Part shown: positions 60,501 to 64,000 of the stretch, in pieces | Numbering within the stretch: the stretch's first letter is position 1 | Layout of the letters: each line of letters opens with the position of its first letter | Source of the DNA: Prinia subflava | Taxonomy: Eukaryota; Chordata; Aves; Passeriformes; Cisticolidae | DNA length: 64,000 nt | Direction: 5' to 3' | NCBI RefSeq assembly: GCF_021018805.1 | Contig: NC_086266.1 | Coordinates: forward strand, 8,742,001-8,806,000 | Notes under the pieces: model-generated | What the model was told of the DNA's origin: nothing | The model's database searches: none | What the model saw: the letters and a program-made list of their open reading frames with translations, nothing else | Position numbers and translations under genes: made by a program

Positions 60501-63463
60501 TCCCCAGTCAAAATCATGGCAGTCTGCACATCCCCCTGGTGGAGGTCCCCACTTGGTGGCACACACATGCCAGCACCATGGCACCTGTCATGGGCTCACC
60601 TGATGGACTGGCTGACTTTCCTGGTTATTGCAGGTGGTTCCCACTCATCTTGAGGAAATTCCTGTGTATGTGGGAAGGCACTGTGAAATCCACACCCCAG
60701 CACCTCTGTCCCATCCCCATTCAGGCACAGAAGGCATGCAGGAGGTCTGGAGGGCCAATGGGGGCACAGTACCCACTCCCCAACCCAGGGTCATAGTCCA
60801 GGGGTGCAAGAGAGTATCAGTGCTGGTACCCAGCACAGTCTCGCAGGGTGTTACTCACCGGGATGAAAGCTCTCCGGGGCGGCCAGGCATCACTCTCTTC
60901 TCGCCCAGGATGGGGGGCTGGGCAGCAGCAGTCAGGGCAGCGCACCCAGGGCACAGGGTAACAGCGGCAGGTGTGGTCACGGGGGAGTGGTAGTGGGCAC
61001 AGGTCCCCTCCGCTGTAGCGGCACGGCTCAGGGTGCAAGGGAACCCCATAGGGGTAGGAGTAGCCCCGCAGGTAATCCAGCTCCCCTGGCCTCCCCAGTG
61101 GTTTGTAACAGAGGGGCTGCTCCCGGCAGCACTCAGCATAGGGGCCAGCAGAGCCAGGGCGGCTGGGTGAGGGGGGGCTGTAGGGCTGGTCCACAGAGAG
61201 GCGGCGGACATCCTGGTGCTCAGGCCCAGGGGGTTGGAAGGTGCTGGCATCACCTGCTGGCGGCTTGCTGTGCCAGGGTGGTGCTGGCCGGCTGCTCTCC
61301 TCGAAGAACCGGCGGCGGTCAGCAAAGGGCAGCAGGACTGCTTCATCGCTGCCCCGTGGTGGGGAGCTGCAGGCCACTGGGCCCTGGCTGTAGCCCTCCA
61401 GTTCACTGGGGCTGGGCGAGTGTTGCAGCTGCAGCTTCTTTTCTGGGGACCAGCGCCAGCGGCCCCTGGCTGTTGGTACCACCCGCTCAGGGGATGGGGG
61501 CCCTTTGGGGGCTGGCACTGGACCAGGGCTGGGGATATCCCGGTCAGTAGAGCGGCCAGCATTCCTGCTGTCCTCACTTGGTGCAGGGCTGAGACGCTCA
61601 GGCAGAGCAGGGGGTCGCTCTGTCAGTACACTGCCCTCGGGGGGCTCCTCAGTCTCCTCCACTGGCTCTTCACCAGGAGGAGGTGCACCAGGACCTCGGC
61701 TCTTCTGCAGCTGGGCCTTGCGCCGCTGGATCTCGTTGCGCAGGCTGGTGGCGAAGCGGTCACTGCGGCGGCGCATCTGAGCAGAGCGGTGGGGAGGACC
61801 CCCAGCCCGCCGGGCCCCTCCCCGGCTCTCCTCTTCCACTGACCCCTCAGTGCTGAGTGCTGGGCTGGCCCCCTTGTCATCCTGCCTGCAGGCTTGCTGC
61901 AGCTCAGGGCAGCAGCGGCACGGCGATGGGCGGCAGCAAGGCTCTGGGCAGTGTGGGGGGTCCTGGGCAGCCCCTGTGGTTCCCCCCCAGCTGCCCTCAG
62001 GATGCAGCGGGGACAAGGTCCAGTGTTGCCCACTGGGTGCTGGCGAGGCTCGCCCGCTGTTGGTGCCCAGTTGGAGGGAGCGGAGCTGGGAGGCCAGCAG
62101 TTGCTCAGGAGCACTGTGACGGTGCAACACGTGGCTCTTGAGAGGGGACAGCAATGGGTTGTCACCTGCTGTCATGGCATCAGGCACTTGGTGCATGCTA
62201 TCATCCAGGTACAGCTGGTTGTCAGACTCCATGCTCTCCCCCAGGAGTGGCTCAGCTGGGCATTGGTCCGGGTGGGAGCTTGGCATGTAATACTGGTCAG
62301 CAGAGAGACAGTCCTTTGTGCGGTATGGCGCCAGTGTCCTCCTGCCCACTACTTCTGCCTCCCCATCCCGCTGGCAGAGGAAGGTGTCAGAGATCCACCG
62401 GCCTTTGGCATGCAGCATGTCCGCTGACACTGATGCCTGGCGACTATCCCCTCTGCCAGCTGGAGCTGCCCGCAGGCTGTCCCTCCTGACAGGGGGCTGG
62501 GGGGGCACAGGTGCCCGCCAGGCCTCAGGGTGCCAGCTGGCAGACGGCTCAGCCCCTGTGGTCAGATGGCGCCTGTCAGGGGCTTTGCAGGGGCCTTGGA
62601 GGCTGGAGTCGATGGACACGGCCTCTTCAGGACGAAGAGAGAGAGCGCAGTCAGAGGCAATGGAGCTGGCAGAGAAGGAGCTGTAGGCTGAGTCCCGCTT
62701 GCTGTGGTACATGCCCTGGTCAACGGGTGAGGGGTCTCCTTCATAGCAGGCCTGGCTGGGATGGTCCAGGCTCTCCATGCTCCCGATGGAGCTGCTCCGG
62801 TCAGTGCTGCAGTGCCAGGACAGTGGGTTCCACTGCAGGGACAGCTTGCTGCTGCCTGGCCCCACGCCAGTGTTACAGGCACCTGCTGCCTCCCATCCAG
62901 CTCCACAGAGATCCCAAGGAGCCCACCTCCACACATACACCCTCCCTGGAACAATGGAGTACTGGGCAGCACTGCCCCAACCTGCCCTTCACCCCTGGGT
63001 TGGGGCCACCACCAAGGTTGCCTGACACTGGCAAGGGGAGCAAGCACAGGGAACACAGGGTGTGTGTGACTCCAGCCACTGGAGACCTCCCACCTCTGGC
63101 AGGGGGGGCAGTGGGACTAAGCAGTTCCTGGCTGTCTCCAGCAGAGCCACCGCCCCTTCCTGCCGGGAGTCGGGAACAAACAACCAGGGGAAAGGGTAAT
63201 GCAGGATGAAGAGGGATGCCCGAAAGTAATGCATGCGAGCAGTCCTGCCACCCCCACTGCCACAATCCAAGCGGGTGTCCTTTCTGGCCCACCCCTCTTG
63301 CACAGTCTCATAACTGCACCCAGGGTCTCACCTGACATCACATCCCGAGGGCCAGGAGAGGCTGAAGCCATCAGTTGGGCAGTGCATGGTGGGGACGTCT
63401 GGGCGGCTTTCGGCAAGTTTGGCCACATGCCAGGAATGAGGCCGGAGGACCGGCGCGCTCCTC
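57505..63463 (-). CDS. SHROOM4: Shroom family member 4 (SHROOM4), 3' portion, eight exons
   Basis: SHROOM4 is an actin-associated scaffold that recruits Rho kinase through its C-terminal ASD2 domain to contract the cell cortex. Visible exons in transcript order: 63463-63332, 62848-60859, 60661-60600, 60188-59601, 59357-58935, 58855-58669, 58128-57856 and 57774-57505, about 1307 residues to the TAG. The first visible exon has [17 protein letters not shown], the segment after the PDZ domain; PDZ exons lie beyond 64000. The 2-kb exon carries [49 protein letters not shown] and [19 protein letters not shown]. The proline motif [17 protein letters not shown] is in the 588-bp exon. The last exons encode ASD2 coiled coil ([56 protein letters not shown]). 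The intron at 59358-59600 needs a GC donor. The big exon may begin 3 bp further upstream (62851). Confidence 0.95.
58260..58625. repeat. Degenerate minisatellite in a SHROOM4 intron
   Basis: Roughly ten imperfect copies of a 35-40 bp unit of the form GTCCCxGCAAGCATCTGACAAT fill most of the intron 58129-58668. Copies have diverged, with AAGCATC, GAGCATC, AAGCACC and GACATC variants. Confidence 0.75.
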
Positions 63464-64000
63464 CTGCCAAGAGCAACAGCGGGAAAGGACAAGAATGGGG
63501 AGGAAGCCAGGCCAAGGAACCGGGGCTGAAGTCACTTCCTATGGGGCTTCCTGTCCCCCCCAGGCCAGTGCCTGCCCAAAGGGGATGGCAGCGAGGAAGG
63601 GTCCAGCCCTGCAAGCACCCGGCACGGGGAAGGGTATCCCACAGCTCCCCAGACTGCAGCATCCCTGTTGCCGCATCAGGGGACCGAGGACGTGACCCCT
63701 GCACAGCCCATAGGCAATGCCCTGAGCAGGGCAAGTGTCCTTGCTGGGACTAGACTGGCTCCACCAAGGGACACTGGGGCTACTTTTGTCTCCACCGCAA
63801 GCCTGAACTTCCCCCTTGTTCCTTTGTCCCTCAGCATCTGCAGCAAGCTCCAGCCACATCATGTCTCCAGGAAGGGTCTTGTGCTGGCCCCATCCCACCC
63901 CTCACAGCATCCATAGTAGTCTCCAGTCCCCCAGCGCATGCCACTTGCATAGACGTGGTCACAAAACACCTCCTGTACCTCCCAATTGCCTAGTGCTGCC
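63464..64000 (-). other. SHROOM4: SHROOM4 intron (window edge)
   Basis: The sequence lies upstream of the first visible SHROOM4 exon in its transcript direction. I see no PDZ-encoding exon in it; the preceding exons must lie outside the window. Confidence 0.6.

Noticed and set aside
61216..61842. 208-codon plus-strand frame inside the large SHROOM4 exon
   Set aside because: It is a shadow of the confirmed minus-strand coding exon.
1..64000. CRISPR arrays, bacterial operons, plasmid or phage features
   Set aside because: Introns, CR1 elements and vertebrate multi-exon genes show this is an animal nuclear genome. No direct-repeat/spacer array is present.

Overview
The window is vertebrate nuclear DNA and almost certainly avian. 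Coding exons are split by short GT-AG introns, there are several truncated CR1 LINE copies of the bird and reptile type, and CpG islands mark gene starts. The gene order CCNB3 - DGKK - SHROOM4 matches human Xp11.22, and CLIC2 lies in human Xq28. That points to the avian block on chicken 4p, which is passerine 4A. The LTR sequences would suit a passerine, but the species cannot be fixed from the sequence alone.

Layout. Positions 1-2640 hold no recognisable gene. CLIC2 is on the minus strand (3' end near 2640, coding exons 4065-11262), and a perfect 20-copy CCATG array sits in its first intron. About 2.3 kb away, head to head, is a plus-strand gene of the EVA1C family (13571-21897) with two SUEL lectin domains and one membrane span. 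Its second intron carries a CR1 copy and a CpG island. From 22.6 to 26.2 kb the DNA is intergenic, with an LTR-like element, a striking array of four hairpins and a CR1 end. A CCAAT/CHR promoter then leads into cyclin B3 (CCNB3, plus, 27152-30931). CCNB3 converges on a type II diacylglycerol kinase (DGKK by position; minus, 31640-50942, 29 coding exons, 1151 residues with PH, two C1, split catalytic and SAM domains). Its probable CpG-island promoter is at 51.3-52.4 kb. From 52.1 to 56 kb lies low-complexity GCAC/CATG-rich DNA, a CR1 copy, a second LTR-like element and a second CpG island. The window ends in the 3' two thirds of SHROOM4 (minus, 57505-63463 and beyond), which carries the C-terminal ASD2 domain. 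Its PDZ-encoding exons lie outside.

The genes do not form an operon or a pathway. They cover glutathione-fold/chloride-channel-like signalling (CLIC2), a lectin-type surface receptor (EVA1C family), mitotic or meiotic CDK control (CCNB3), diacylglycerol signalling (DGKK) and actomyosin-linked cell shape (SHROOM4). Exon boundaries were chosen by splice consensus and reading-frame phase. The four complete genes give uninterrupted frames (CLIC2 246 aa, EVA1C-like 416 aa, CCNB3 412 aa, DGKK 1151 aa). No database search was possible. Family assignments rest on recognised protein motifs and synteny.
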